Source: a virus. Taken from it: 51,193 bases of DNA. Position numbers and translations under genes: made by a program. Shown piece after piece: positions 7,519 through 16,653 of this stretch. Under the pieces are notes generated by a model, which did no database searches, was not told the origin of the DNA, and worked only from the letters and a program-made list of their open reading frames with translations. The stretch lies in IMG/VR virus record IMGVR_UViG_3300030099_004204, positions 1-51,193 of that record; one strand, 5' to 3'. The first letter of the stretch is position 1; each line of letters opens with the position of its first letter.

Positions 7519-9742
7519 TTTATATAAAATTTTAAAAAATTATATACCTAAAACAGTGTTGTCCAATAAAAACAGGGCAAGAACTTGGGAGTATGGATAC
7601 AATGAAAAGTATGATTTTGTTTGTATCTCACAAAATGGTCAGCTAGGTGATGTGGTACAAATTTCTGGCTTGAATATTGGATTGCCGCCTATTTCAAAAA
7701 AAATACATACAAGGTCTAAAACTAACGCAGAACAATATTGGCAAAGAACTGAGCTTCCTAGAGAACTCAATCGTATACAATCTATATTTCAATGGAATGA
7801 GATGCCTCTAAATTTTAAAAGTAAATGGGTAGATTATATTGAAAAAGAGTTTGACAAAAGAGAAGAAGGCTTATGGTTTATGAATAATGGCGAACCTACT
7901 TACATAACTGGTTCACATTATATGTATCTACAATGGTCTGCTATTGATGTAGGATATCCAGAATTTAGAGAAGCTAATCGAATATTTTATATTTTTTGGG
8001 AAGCATGCAAGGCAGATAAGAGAAGCTTTGGAATGATATACCTTAAAATAAGAAGGTCAGGATTTTCATTTATGGGTTCTTCAGAATGTGTAAACTCTGG
8101 AACATTAGCAAAAGATTCGAGGGTAGGAATACTTTCTAAAACAGGTTCTGATTCAAAAAAAATGTTTACTGATAAAGTCGTTCCTATATCAAGTAGGTTA
8201 CCTTTCTTTTTTAAACCAATACAAGATGGAATGGATAAACCAAAAACAGAGTTAGCTTTTCGTGTACCTGCGTCAAAGATTACTAAAAAAAATATGTATG
8301 AAGTTGTTGATGATGAGCTTACAGGACTAGACACAACAATAGATTGGAAAAACACAGACGACAACTCTTATGATGGTGAAAAGCTTTTGTTGTTAGTACA
8401 CGATGAAAGTGGAAAGTGGATTAAACCAAATAATATTTTAAATAATTGGCGTGTTACAAAAACCTGTTTACGATTAGGTAGTAAAATTATTGGCAAATGC
8501 ATGATGGGTTCTACCTCAAACGCTTTGGACAAAGGAGGTAGTAATTTTAAAAAACTTTTTGAGGACTCTGATATAAGTATGCGTAATGCAAACGGGCAAA
8601 CTAAAAGTGGCATGTATTCTTTATTTATACCTATGGAGTTGAATATGGAAGGTTTTATTGATATATATGGTCAGCCTGTTTTGCGTGCGCCAAGACAAAA
8701 AGTAAAAGGGGTAGACCATGAATGGATTACTAATGGCGCTATTGATTATTGGGAAGCTGAAGTGGATTCTTTGAAGTCAGATGCTGACGCATTAAATGAA
8801 TTTTACAGACAATTTCCAAGAACAGAGTCACATGCTTTTAGAGATGAGAGTAAATCTTCGTTGTTTAATTTAACAAAAATATACCAACAAATAGACTATA
8901 ATGATTCTTTAATAATGGAGCATCATTTAAATAGAGGAAATCTTTATTGGAAAAATGGAATCAAAGACACTAAAGTAATTTTTAGCCCTGATAAAAGAGG
9001 TAGATTTTTAATTAGCTGGTTTCCTGATAAATCTTTACAAAACAATTTGATTGAAAGAAATGGAAATAAGTTTCCAGGTAATGAACATCTAGGCGCTTTT
9101 GGTTGTGACTCATATGATATTTCAGGTACAGTTGGTGGCGGAGGTTCAAATGGAGCTTTACATGGCATAACAAAGTTTAGCATGGAAGATGCGCCAGCTA
9201 ATGAGTTTTTTTTAGAATACGTAGCTAGACCACAGACTGCTGAAATATTTTTTGAAGAAGTTTTAATGGCTTGTGTATTTTATGGTATGCCAATTTTGGT
9301 TGAGAATAATAAACCAAGGTTATTGTATCATTTTAAAAATAGAGGTTATAGAGGATTTTCTATGAACAGACCTGACAAACATATTTCAAAACTTTCAAAA
9401 AGCGAAAAAGAGTTAGGTGGTATACCCAACAGCTCTGAAGATGTTAAGCAATCTCACGCAGCTGCTATTGAATCATATATAGAAAAAAATGTTGGATTAG
9501 ATTTTGAAGGCGATTATAGAGAGTCTGGTGATATGGGTTCAATGTTGTTTACCAGGACTTTAGAGGATTGGGCTAAGTTTGATATTAATAATAGAACTAA
9601 GTTTGATGCTAGTATAAGTTCAGGTTTAGCGATTATGGCAGCTCAAAGACACATGTATCAAGTTGAGAAAAAACAATCAAAAATAAAGCTTAACTTTGCA
9701 AGATATAGAAACAAGGGAACATTAAGTGAATTAATTACATAG
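7478..9742 (+). CDS. terL: Terminase large subunit (TerL)
   Basis: 754 residues from a TTG at 7478; no in-frame ATG occurs nearby, and the first residues overlap the upstream gene, so the exact start is uncertain. The ATPase half has a deviant Walker A region near 190-200 (KIRRSGFSFMGSSE, lacking G-x-x-G-x-G-K-S), a Walker B near 303-311 (LLLLVHDESGK) and a coupling-type motif MGSTSN near 345. The nuclease half begins near 543 with GCDSYDISG (RNase-H-like first Asp) and has later acidic positions (VENNKPR). It packages DNA into the prohead with the portal encoded immediately downstream; portal ATG follows the stop with no gap. Confidence 0.8.
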   Translation: MIQNKDLQKEGQNSLYKILKNYIPKTVLSNKNRARTWEYGYNEKYDFVCISQNGQLGDVVQISGLNIGLPPISKKIHTRSKTNAEQYWQRTELPRELNRIQSIFQWNEMPLNFKSKWVDYIEKEFDKREEGLWFMNNGEPTYITGSHYMYLQWSAIDVGYPEFREANRIFYIFWEACKADKRSFGMIYLKIRRSGFSFMGSSECVNSGTLAKDSRVGILSKTGSDSKKMFTDKVVPISSRLPFFFKPIQDGMDKPKTELAFRVPASKITKKNMYEVVDDELTGLDTTIDWKNTDDNSYDGEKLLLLVHDESGKWIKPNNILNNWRVTKTCLRLGSKIIGKCMMGSTSNALDKGGSNFKKLFEDSDISMRNANGQTKSGMYSLFIPMELNMEGFIDIYGQPVLRAPRQKVKGVDHEWITNGAIDYWEAEVDSLKSDADALNEFYRQFPRTESHAFRDESKSSLFNLTKIYQQIDYNDSLIMEHHLNRGNLYWKNGIKDTKVIFSPDKRGRFLISWFPDKSLQNNLIERNGNKFPGNEHLGAFGCDSYDISGTVGGGGSNGALHGITKFSMEDAPANEFFLEYVARPQTAEIFFEEVLMACVFYGMPILVENNKPRLLYHFKNRGYRGFSMNRPDKHISKLSKSEKELGGIPNSSEDVKQSHAAAIESYIEKNVGLDFEGDYRESGDMGSMLFTRTLEDWAKFDINNRTKFDASISSGLAIMAAQRHMYQVEKKQSKIKLNFARYRNKGTLSELIT

Positions 9743-12178
9743 ATGAAAGATGTTACAATAGACATTGCATCTGTAGGTTTTCCTAGTCAGTTTGTTTCAG
9801 ATGCAGAAAAAGCAACTGATGAATTTGGATTACAAATAGGTCAAGCTATTCAATACGAATGGTTCAAAAAAGACGGAAACCAATGTAGGTATTACAATCA
9901 GTGGAGAGACTTCCATAGACTACGATTGTATGCTAGGGGTGAGCAATCAATTGCAAAGTATAAAAACGAAATTGCAGTTGATGGCGATTTATCATATTTG
10001 AATTTAGATTGGACACCCGTTCCGATATTACCAAAGTTTGTTGATATTGTTGTTAATGGAATGCAAGACCGTGAGTTCAAAGTTAAAGCTTACGCACAGG
10101 ATGCATTATCACAAGCCAAACGTAATAAGTATCAGGACATGATAGAAGGTCAAATGGCAGCTAAAGAAGTCTTGACTACTATTCAAGATGAAACAGGTAT
10201 CAATCCATTTATAATGGACCCTAATGATTTACCAGCATCTGATGAAGAGCTTTCTTTATACATGAATCTTAATTACAAACCTGCAATTGAAATAGCAGAA
10301 GAGGAAGCTATTGATACTATGTTTGAAGAAAACCATTACCAAGACATAAGAAAACAATTGGATTATGATGCTATGGTTATTGGTATGTCTGTGGCAAAAC
10401 ATGAATTTTTACCAGGAGCTGGTGTTGAAATATCTTATGTTGACCCTGCTAATGTAGTTTACAGTTATACTGAAGACCCACACTTTAAAGATTGTTTTTA
10501 TTGGGGAGAAATAAAAACATTGCCTGTTTCTGAACTTTTAAAAATAGACCCCACCCTTACAAATGCAGATTTAGAAGAAATATCAAAATACAGTCAAAGC
10601 TGGTATGATTATTATAATGTAGCTCAGTTTTATGAGAATGATATTTTTTATAGAGACACTTGCACTTTAATGTACTTTAATTATAAAACCACTAAAAAGA
10701 TGGTTTATAAAAAAAGAATAATGGATGGCGGTGGCTCAAAAATGATTGAAAAAGATGACACTTTCAATCCACCAGAAGAAATGCTTGAAGAGGGCAACTT
10801 TGAAAAAATAGAAAAAACTATTGATGTATGGTATAACGGTATTATGGTTATGGGTACAAACATTATTTTAAAATGGGAGTTAGCGAAAAACATGGTGCGC
10901 CCTAAGTCATCTTCACAGCATGCCTTACCTAATTATGTAGCAGTTGCGCCTAGAATGTACAAAGGTGTGATTGAATCTCTTGTTAGAAGAATGATACCAT
11001 TTGCTGATTTAATACAAATTACACATTTGAAATTACAACAAGTCATAGCTCGTACTGTTCCTGATGGTGTTTATATAGATGCAGATGGGTTGAATGAAGT
11101 TGATTTAGGTACTGGAGCTGCGTATGACCCATCTGACGCATTAAGATTATATTTTCAAACAGGTAGTGTTGTGGGTAGAAGTTATACGCAAGACGGAGAG
11201 TTTAATAATGCTCGTGTACCCATACAGCAGCTTACAAGCAGCTCTGGCGCTTCTAAGACACAAATGCTTATTGCTAACTACAACCACTATCTTGATATGA
11301 TAAGGGCTGTAACAGGCTTAAATGAAGCGAGAGACGGAACTACGCCTGACCCTGATTCCTTGGTAGGCATTCAAAAACTAGCTGCTCTTAATTCCAATAC
11401 AGCTACAAGACATATATTAGATGGTTCGCTGTATATATATAAAACTTTAGCTGAAGCACTTACATATCGAGTTGCTGATATATTAGAGTATTCTGATTTC
11501 AAAGAAGATTTTATAAATAAAATTGGCAAATATAATGTAAGTATATTGTCTCAAATAGCTGATTTATATATATATGACTTTGGTGTTTTTATTGAGTTGT
11601 CTCCTGACGAAGAGCAAAAAGCAATGTTAGAGCAGAACATACAAATGGCTTTATCTAAACAAGATATAAACCTTGAAGATGCTATTGATATTAGAGAAAT
11701 AAAAAATTTAAAACTAGCTAATCAGTTATTAAAAGTTAAAAGACTTGCTAAACAAGAACGTGATGAAAAGATGGCTATGCAGAAGCAAGCAATGGTTGCG
11801 CAGCAACAAATAAAATCACAAGAACTAGCAGCTCAAGTAGCTCTTCAGAAAATACAATTAGAGACTGAATCTAAAATGAAAGTAAAACAAGCTGAAATAG
11901 CTTTTGAAATTGAAAAGAATAAAAATGAGGCAGCATTAAAATCTCAACTTATGGAGCAAGAGTTTAATTATAATGTTAGATTAAGAGATGTCAGCGAGCA
12001 ATCTTTAGCATTTAGAGAAGGTGCTAGGGAACAGGCTAAAAGCGATAGAATTAGTCAACAAAACTCTGAGCAAAGTAGATTAATAGCTCAAAGAAAAAAT
12101 AATCTTCCGCCTCAAAACTTTGAATCAAATGAAGACAGTTTAGATGGTTTTGATTTATCAGAATTTGAACCAAGATAA
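9743..12178 (+). CDS. Portal protein
   Basis: 811 residues, larger than most portals but similar to podovirus-type portals. The N-terminal core contains YNQWRDFHRLRLYARGEQ, then WTPVPILPKFVDIVVNGMQD, then repeated aromatic/acidic portal-core segments. Residues about 660-790 form a long Gln/Lys/Glu/Ala coiled coil (crown/barrel-like). It is flanked by TerL immediately upstream and a scaffold-like gene downstream, the classical order. It forms the dodecameric DNA entry channel at the capsid vertex. Confidence 0.8.
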   Translation: MKDVTIDIASVGFPSQFVSDAEKATDEFGLQIGQAIQYEWFKKDGNQCRYYNQWRDFHRLRLYARGEQSIAKYKNEIAVDGDLSYLNLDWTPVPILPKFVDIVVNGMQDREFKVKAYAQDALSQAKRNKYQDMIEGQMAAKEVLTTIQDETGINPFIMDPNDLPASDEELSLYMNLNYKPAIEIAEEEAIDTMFEENHYQDIRKQLDYDAMVIGMSVAKHEFLPGAGVEISYVDPANVVYSYTEDPHFKDCFYWGEIKTLPVSELLKIDPTLTNADLEEISKYSQSWYDYYNVAQFYENDIFYRDTCTLMYFNYKTTKKMVYKKRIMDGGGSKMIEKDDTFNPPEEMLEEGNFEKIEKTIDVWYNGIMVMGTNIILKWELAKNMVRPKSSSQHALPNYVAVAPRMYKGVIESLVRRMIPFADLIQITHLKLQQVIARTVPDGVYIDADGLNEVDLGTGAAYDPSDALRLYFQTGSVVGRSYTQDGEFNNARVPIQQLTSSSGASKTQMLIANYNHYLDMIRAVTGLNEARDGTTPDPDSLVGIQKLAALNSNTATRHILDGSLYIYKTLAEALTYRVADILEYSDFKEDFINKIGKYNVSILSQIADLYIYDFGVFIELSPDEEQKAMLEQNIQMALSKQDINLEDAIDIREIKNLKLANQLLKVKRLAKQERDEKMAMQKQAMVAQQQIKSQELAAQVALQKIQLETESKMKVKQAEIAFEIEKNKNEAALKSQLMEQEFNYNVRLRDVSEQSLAFREGAREQAKSDRISQQNSEQSRLIAQRKNNLPPQNFESNEDSLDGFDLSEFEPR

Positions 12179-12202
12179 TGCTAAAAAAGTGCATTAATAT
12201 TT
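12176..12202 (+). terminator. Weak stem-loop after portal gene
   Basis: TAATGC (12176-12181) pairs with GCATTA (12191-12196) across an A-rich 9-base loop, followed by ATATTTT. The stem has only 6 AU-rich pairs, so at best it partly terminates before the TAAATTTG promoter box immediately downstream. Confidence 0.25.
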
Positions 12203-12206
12203 TAAG

Positions 12207-12214
12207 TAAATTTG
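12207..12214 (+). promoter_or_regulatory. TAAATTTG box: Bacteroidota-type -7 element upstream of scaffold/capsid
   Basis: TAAATTTG followed by TAA lies 18 bases before ATG 12233, inside the short gap between portal and scaffold-like genes. It fits TAnnTTTG and would give an extra promoter for the scaffold-capsid pair, whose products are needed in large amounts. Confidence 0.5.
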
Positions 12215-12232
12215 TAACCTAAATTAAATCTA

Positions 12233-13378
12233 ATGGAATTAAAAGTAAGAGCAGTTGAAGCTGTTGAAGAAAAATCTGTACAACAGGTTGAGCAAGAGCT
12301 TCTTGACAAGCATGAAGAAAAAATTAACGACCAACAAAAAGAGTCGGAAGAAGTAAAAGAAGTCGCAGTAGAAAGCGAAGAAGTAAAACAGGAAGAAAGT
12401 GTCGTAGAAGACACTCCTGAAAAGACAGAAGAAGTGGTTGAAAAACCCGTGGAGCTGTCTGAAGAAGACGTTCTTTCATATATTGGAAAAAGGTATGGTA
12501 GGGAAATTAGTTCACTTGATGAATTAAATACAGCAAGAGAGGAAGCAGAGGAGCTACCTAAAGATGTTGCAGCCTACTTTAAATACAAAAAAGAAACAGG
12601 TAGAGGCATTGAAGATTATGCTAGATTGCAGAAAGATTTTAGTGCTATGTCACCTGATTCTTTGCTAAGAGAGTATATAACTGTTACTGAAGGTGAAGGT
12701 TTAGACCCTGAAGATATTGATTCTTTAATGGAAGATTATTCTTACACTGAAGATGATGATGAGACAGCAATTAAAAAAATTAAATTAGCAAAGAAAAAAA
12801 CTATTGCCAAAGCAAAAAAATTCTTTAATGAACAAAAAGAATTATATAAGCAGCCCCTTGAGTCGAGTACGGCTGCTAATCCTCAAGTTCAAGAAGAAAT
12901 ACAAGCATATAGGCAATATTTAGAATCTGTTAAAACTCAACAACAAGAGGCAGAGGTAAAACGAAATTGGTTTACAAAAGAAACTGATAAAATTTTTACT
13001 GATAAATTCAAAGGTTTTGATTTTACAATAGGTGAAAATACTTTTACTTACAGTCCTGTGGATGCGGCAACTCTAAGACAAAGCCAAGATAATGTTATGA
13101 ATTTTATAAATAAATTTATTGACGATAAAGGTTTACTTAAAGATGCAGCTGGATACCACCGAGCTTTAGCAATAGCGATGAATCCCGATAAGTTTGCTCA
13201 ATTTTTTTATGAGCAAGGCAAATCGAATGCTACTGAAGATGTTATGCGTAAAACAAAAAATATAGAAATGACAGAACGCAAAGCACCAGAAGTAACAAAT
13301 AAAGGAGGATTTCGTGTTAAAGCAATCAACCCTGATTCGGGTCGAGGCTTAAAAATAAGAAGTATAACTAAAAAATAA
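12233..13378 (+). CDS. Scaffold-like/head assembly protein
   Basis: 381 residues. Residues about 1-90 are extremely acidic and Gln/Val-rich (repeated EEVKE and EEVVEKPVE blocks), the middle is charged and helical, and the C-terminus is basic (KGGFRVKAINPDSGRG then SITKK). Position between portal and major capsid, high charge and lack of a catalytic motif are typical of a scaffolding protein whose basic C-terminal tail docks on the capsid protein. No protease domain is visible. The family is not recognised. Confidence 0.6.
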   Translation: MELKVRAVEAVEEKSVQQVEQELLDKHEEKINDQQKESEEVKEVAVESEEVKQEESVVEDTPEKTEEVVEKPVELSEEDVLSYIGKRYGREISSLDELNTAREEAEELPKDVAAYFKYKKETGRGIEDYARLQKDFSAMSPDSLLREYITVTEGEGLDPEDIDSLMEDYSYTEDDDETAIKKIKLAKKKTIAKAKKFFNEQKELYKQPLESSTAANPQVQEEIQAYRQYLESVKTQQQEAEVKRNWFTKETDKIFTDKFKGFDFTIGENTFTYSPVDAATLRQSQDNVMNFINKFIDDKGLLKDAAGYHRALAIAMNPDKFAQFFYEQGKSNATEDVMRKTKNIEMTERKAPEVTNKGGFRVKAINPDSGRGLKIRSITKK

Positions 13379-13390
13379 AAATTATTTAAA

Positions 13391-14812
13391 ATGCCAGGAA
13401 GTGTACAAGCAAACCCTACGTTTGCATTACAGCCTAGCGCAGAACAAGTTGCGCTGGCTACTAATTATATAACAAACTTTGATTTCTTAAATCAGTATTT
13501 ACCTGATACATATGAAAAGGAGTTTGAGCGATATGGAAATCGCACGATAGCATCTTTCCTACGAATGGTAGGAGCAGAGATGCCATCTAATTCTGACCTT
13601 ATTAAATGGGCAGAACAAGGAAGATTACACACTAAATACGTTAATTGTGCTTCAGCAGGTAATGCTGGTGATGATACGGCTACAATTACAGTAAATGATA
13701 CATTAGTACCAGGTACTGGAAGTATAGCTATTCGTGTGGGTCAAACTGTAGTTATCTCAGATAACGCAGGGTCAGGAGAAAACAAAGCAATAGTTACTGC
13801 TGTAAATACAGGAGCAGGTACTTTTGATGTTGCATATTACGAAGCGGCTGGACAAGTAGGTGCAGCTGGTCTTACAAGAACAGTCTTTATTTATGGTTCT
13901 GAATTTAAAAAAGGAACAGTTGGGATGACAGGCTCTTTAGAAGCTGATGATGTTATTTTTGATAACTCACCAATTATCATAAAAGACAAATATGCTGTTA
14001 ATGGTTCTGACATGGCACAAATAGGTTGGATTGAAATTACAACTGAAAATGGTGCAAGTGGTTATTTATGGTATATGAAATCTGAGCATGAAACAAGACT
14101 TAGGTTTGACGACTATTTAGAAACTGCAATGATTGAAGCTGTACCAGCTGAAGCAAATTCAGGAGCTATCGCAGCTACAGGTGATGTAGGTAACAAAGGT
14201 TCAAAAGGTATTTTCTTTGAAGTAGAAAACAGAGGAAATGTTTGGGCTGGAGGAAACCCTTCTACTTTAGCCGACTTTGATTCAATTATTTCAAGATTAG
14301 ACAAGCAAGGTTCTATTGAGGAAAATGTGATTTTCGTTGATAGAGATTTTAGTTTTGATATAGATGATATGTTAGCTGCTCAAAACTCTTATGGAGCTGG
14401 TGGAACATCTTATGGTTTATTTGACAATGATAAAGATATGGCATTAAACTTAGGTTTCACTGGATTTAGAAGAGGTTATGATTTCTACAAATCAGACTGG
14501 AAATATTTAAATGACCCAACTATGCGTGGTGGTTTACCAACTGGTGCTAATTCAGGAAGAATAAATGGTCTTCTTGTACCAGCAGGTTCTACTACAGTGT
14601 ATGACCAAATTTTAGGTAAGAACGCTAAGAGACCATTCTTACACGTTCGTTATAGAGCTTCTGAAACAGAAGACAGAAGGTACAAAACTTGGATTACAGG
14701 TTCTGCTGGAGGTGCAATGACTTCAAGCTTAGATGCTATGGAGGTTCACTTCTTATCAGAAAGAGCTGTGTGTACTTTAGGTGCAAACAACTTCTTTATT
14801 TTCCAAGAGTAG
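13391..14812 (+). CDS. Major capsid protein
   Basis: 473 residues. The N-terminus has no signal peptide; RYGNRTIASFLRMVGAEMP at about 45-65 resembles the conserved start of capsid proteins in marine Bacteroidota phages (from memory). A Gly/Ala/Thr-rich beta insertion follows at about 90-150 (DTATITVNDTL). The C-terminal third carries LGFTGFRRGYDFYKSDW and HVRYRASETEDRRYK. Evidence is mainly position (after portal and scaffold), size, and a strong intrinsic terminator directly downstream, as expected for a highly expressed gene. HK97 fold is presumed, not shown. Confidence 0.75.
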   Translation: MPGSVQANPTFALQPSAEQVALATNYITNFDFLNQYLPDTYEKEFERYGNRTIASFLRMVGAEMPSNSDLIKWAEQGRLHTKYVNCASAGNAGDDTATITVNDTLVPGTGSIAIRVGQTVVISDNAGSGENKAIVTAVNTGAGTFDVAYYEAAGQVGAAGLTRTVFIYGSEFKKGTVGMTGSLEADDVIFDNSPIIIKDKYAVNGSDMAQIGWIEITTENGASGYLWYMKSEHETRLRFDDYLETAMIEAVPAEANSGAIAATGDVGNKGSKGIFFEVENRGNVWAGGNPSTLADFDSIISRLDKQGSIEENVIFVDRDFSFDIDDMLAAQNSYGAGGTSYGLFDNDKDMALNLGFTGFRRGYDFYKSDWKYLNDPTMRGGLPTGANSGRINGLLVPAGSTTVYDQILGKNAKRPFLHVRYRASETEDRRYKTWITGSAGGAMTSSLDAMEVHFLSERAVCTLGANNFFIFQE

Positions 14813-14822
14813 TATTTATTTC

Positions 14823-14852
14823 AAGGGAGGTTTAACCGCCTCCCTTTTTTTT
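14823..14852 (+). terminator. Rho-independent terminator after major capsid gene
   Basis: AAGGGAGG (14823-14830) pairs perfectly with CCTCCCTT (14839-14846) across an 8-base loop and runs into eight T residues (14845-14852). It begins 10 bases after the capsid stop. This is one of the strongest hairpins in the window. Confidence 0.85.
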
Positions 14853-14873
14853 AATCAAATTAAATTATATATA

Positions 14874-15617
14874 ATGAAATTAGAACCAAAAGACAGAGTC
14901 TATAAACTAACACGAGATAGAGCGCCTTTATCTACAATTATACCCGCAGGCGGCTCTCCAAAAAAACCAATACTTTACTTTGATGAATCTCAAGGGATTA
15001 ATCGAGAAATAAGATATGCTTCAAATCAGAAATCTATTTTTGTAGATGAACAAGATGGTTTAGCTGAAAGAGAACATATAGATTTTATTGACGGGTTAAA
15101 AGTTGTTCCTAAAACTAACCCAGCGTTACAAAAATTTTTACACCTTCATCCATTGAATGGAAAATTATTTGAAGAAATAAATGATGAAAAAGATGCAGCA
15201 GACCAGCTTGAACAACTTGACGTTGCTTTTCAAGCTGAATCTGAAGCACGTAAACTGAACATCACACAATTAGAAAATATTTCAAGAGTTTTTTTAGGTA
15301 TAAACCCTGATAAATTGTCTACAAAAGAACTTAAAAGAGATTTACTAATTAAAGTTGCTAGTTCACCAGTAGAATTTTTAAAAGTTATAAATGACCCAAT
15401 GTTAAAACTGCAATCTCAAGTGCATTTATTTTTCGACAAGGGATTGTTAAGTTTTAGAAAAAATCAAAAAGAAGTATGGTTTAATTTAAAAACAAACAAA
15501 ACTAAACTGTTGACAGTGCCTTTTGGTGAAGACCCATTTTTTATTGTCGCTTCATATTTTCAAAGCGACAATGGTATAGAGTCACTAAAAATACTAGAAA
15601 AAATACTAGAAGATTAG
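14874..15617 (+). CDS. Hypothetical virion-associated protein downstream of capsid gene
   Basis: 247 residues from ATG 14874. A longer in-frame start at 14781 is rejected because it would translate through the capsid terminator. The N-terminal part is beta-like (DRVYKLTRDRAPLSTIIPAG), residues about 105-170 are helical and acidic, and the C-terminus again is mixed. No known motif is recognised. It stands alone between two strong terminators, so it must have its own start signal or depend on read-through. Head decoration or completion is plausible from position only. Confidence 0.6.
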   Translation: MKLEPKDRVYKLTRDRAPLSTIIPAGGSPKKPILYFDESQGINREIRYASNQKSIFVDEQDGLAEREHIDFIDGLKVVPKTNPALQKFLHLHPLNGKLFEEINDEKDAADQLEQLDVAFQAESEARKLNITQLENISRVFLGINPDKLSTKELKRDLLIKVASSPVEFLKVINDPMLKLQSQVHLFFDKGLLSFRKNQKEVWFNLKTNKTKLLTVPFGEDPFFIVASYFQSDNGIESLKILEKILED

Positions 15618-15639
15618 TCTGTTAAATCAACTGCTACAA

Positions 15640-15670
15640 AGAGGTCAAAATAAACGACCTCTTTTTTTTT
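15640..15670 (+). terminator. Rho-independent terminator
   Basis: AAGAGGTC (15640-15647) pairs perfectly with GACCTCTT (15657-15664) across a 9-base loop and continues into a run of nine T residues (15662-15670). A TATCTTTG promoter box begins four bases after the T-run. Confidence 0.85.
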
Positions 15671-15673
15671 GTT

Positions 15674-15681
15674 TATCTTTG
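15674..15681 (+). promoter_or_regulatory. TATCTTTG box: promoter of connector/tail operon
   Basis: TATCTTTG followed by TAG lies directly behind a strong terminator and 14 bases before ATG 15696. The terminator-promoter junction makes this one of the best-supported promoter calls in the window. TATCTTTG is also the exact form used upstream of 29158 and, on the other strand, at four places between 46917 and 49140. Confidence 0.6.
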
Positions 15682-15695
15682 TAGAAAAGAAATCA

Positions 15696-16652
15696 ATGAT
15701 TAATTCTGTTAGAAATACGGTACTTGCTATCCTAAACAAGAATAATTATGGGTATATATCTCCCTCTGATTTTAATTTATTTGCCAAGCAAGCACAGCTT
15801 GATATATTTGATGAATATTTTATAAGTTATAATAATCAGATAAATAAAGAAAACGCAAGAGTTTCTGGAACAGGATATGCTGATATTAATAAAGGATATG
15901 AAGAAGTAATAGATACCTTTTCAGTTACAGCAAGTTTATCTTTAAGTAGTAAAAATATTTATTCTGCACCAACAACAGCGACTACTGGTTCTGAATATTA
16001 TTTGTTAAATAAAATATTAGTTTACAATACTGTAACGTCTTCTGGAACAACTACTGGAACAAGCGGTAATAACACATTAATTGATTCAACAGCTACTTTT
16101 CAAACTGATGGTGTAGCACAGGGAGATGTTGTATCTGTAGTTTTAAGCAATGCTGTAGTTACAAACTTAGAGGTTGTTTCGGTTACTAATCAAACAGAAT
16201 TGACTGTTAATGTAGCACAATTGTCTTCATCAGGGTTAACATATGCAATTTATAAACCTACAAATTTAAAAAGTGAAGCAGAAACAGTACATCACAGTAA
16301 AATTACTATGCTTAATAAATCAATGCTCACTGCGCCTAATATTACCTTCCCAGCCTACACACAAGAGGGCAACCTGTTGACATTATATCCAAATATTATA
16401 ACTCAAGTGGGTCGAGTTGTTTGTCAATATGTAAGGTATCCTAAAGACCCTAAATGGACATACAATACTTTAACTGGTGGTGAGCCTATATTTGACCAGT
16501 CTCAATCAGATTATCAAGATTTTGAACTTCCTCCTGATGATGTAAATAATTTAGTAGCTAGAATATTACAATATTCAGGTATGTCTATTAGAGAATTATC
16601 TACAGTACAATTTGGACAAACAATAGAACAATTAGAAAACCAAGAGCAATAA
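15696..16652 (+). CDS. Head-tail connector/structural protein
   Basis: 318 residues from ATG 15696; a TTG nine codons upstream lies inside the promoter box and is rejected. N-terminal helices (SVRNTVLAILNKNNYGYISP, NLFAKQAQLDIFDEYF) precede a Thr/Ser-rich beta insertion (about 75-185, STATFQTDGVAQGDVV) and a C-terminal PPDDVNNLVARILQYSGMSI. This helix-plus-beta organisation, with the following 309-residue gene, is typical of adaptor/neck proteins of podovirus-like phages. One base separates it from the next start codon. Confidence 0.55.
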   Translation: MINSVRNTVLAILNKNNYGYISPSDFNLFAKQAQLDIFDEYFISYNNQINKENARVSGTGYADINKGYEEVIDTFSVTASLSLSSKNIYSAPTTATTGSEYYLLNKILVYNTVTSSGTTTGTSGNNTLIDSTATFQTDGVAQGDVVSVVLSNAVVTNLEVVSVTNQTELTVNVAQLSSSGLTYAIYKPTNLKSEAETVHHSKITMLNKSMLTAPNITFPAYTQEGNLLTLYPNIITQVGRVVCQYVRYPKDPKWTYNTLTGGEPIFDQSQSDYQDFELPPDDVNNLVARILQYSGMSIRELSTVQFGQTIEQLENQEQ

Positions 16653-16653
16653 G

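Noticed and set aside
14781-14873. Upstream in-frame start for the 14874 gene
   Set aside because: It overlaps the capsid gene and includes the strong terminator at 14823-14852; ATG 14874 is well placed.
15669-15695. TTG start nine codons upstream of 15696
   Set aside because: It lies within the terminator T-run and the TATCTTTG promoter box, so it would be at or before the transcript start.
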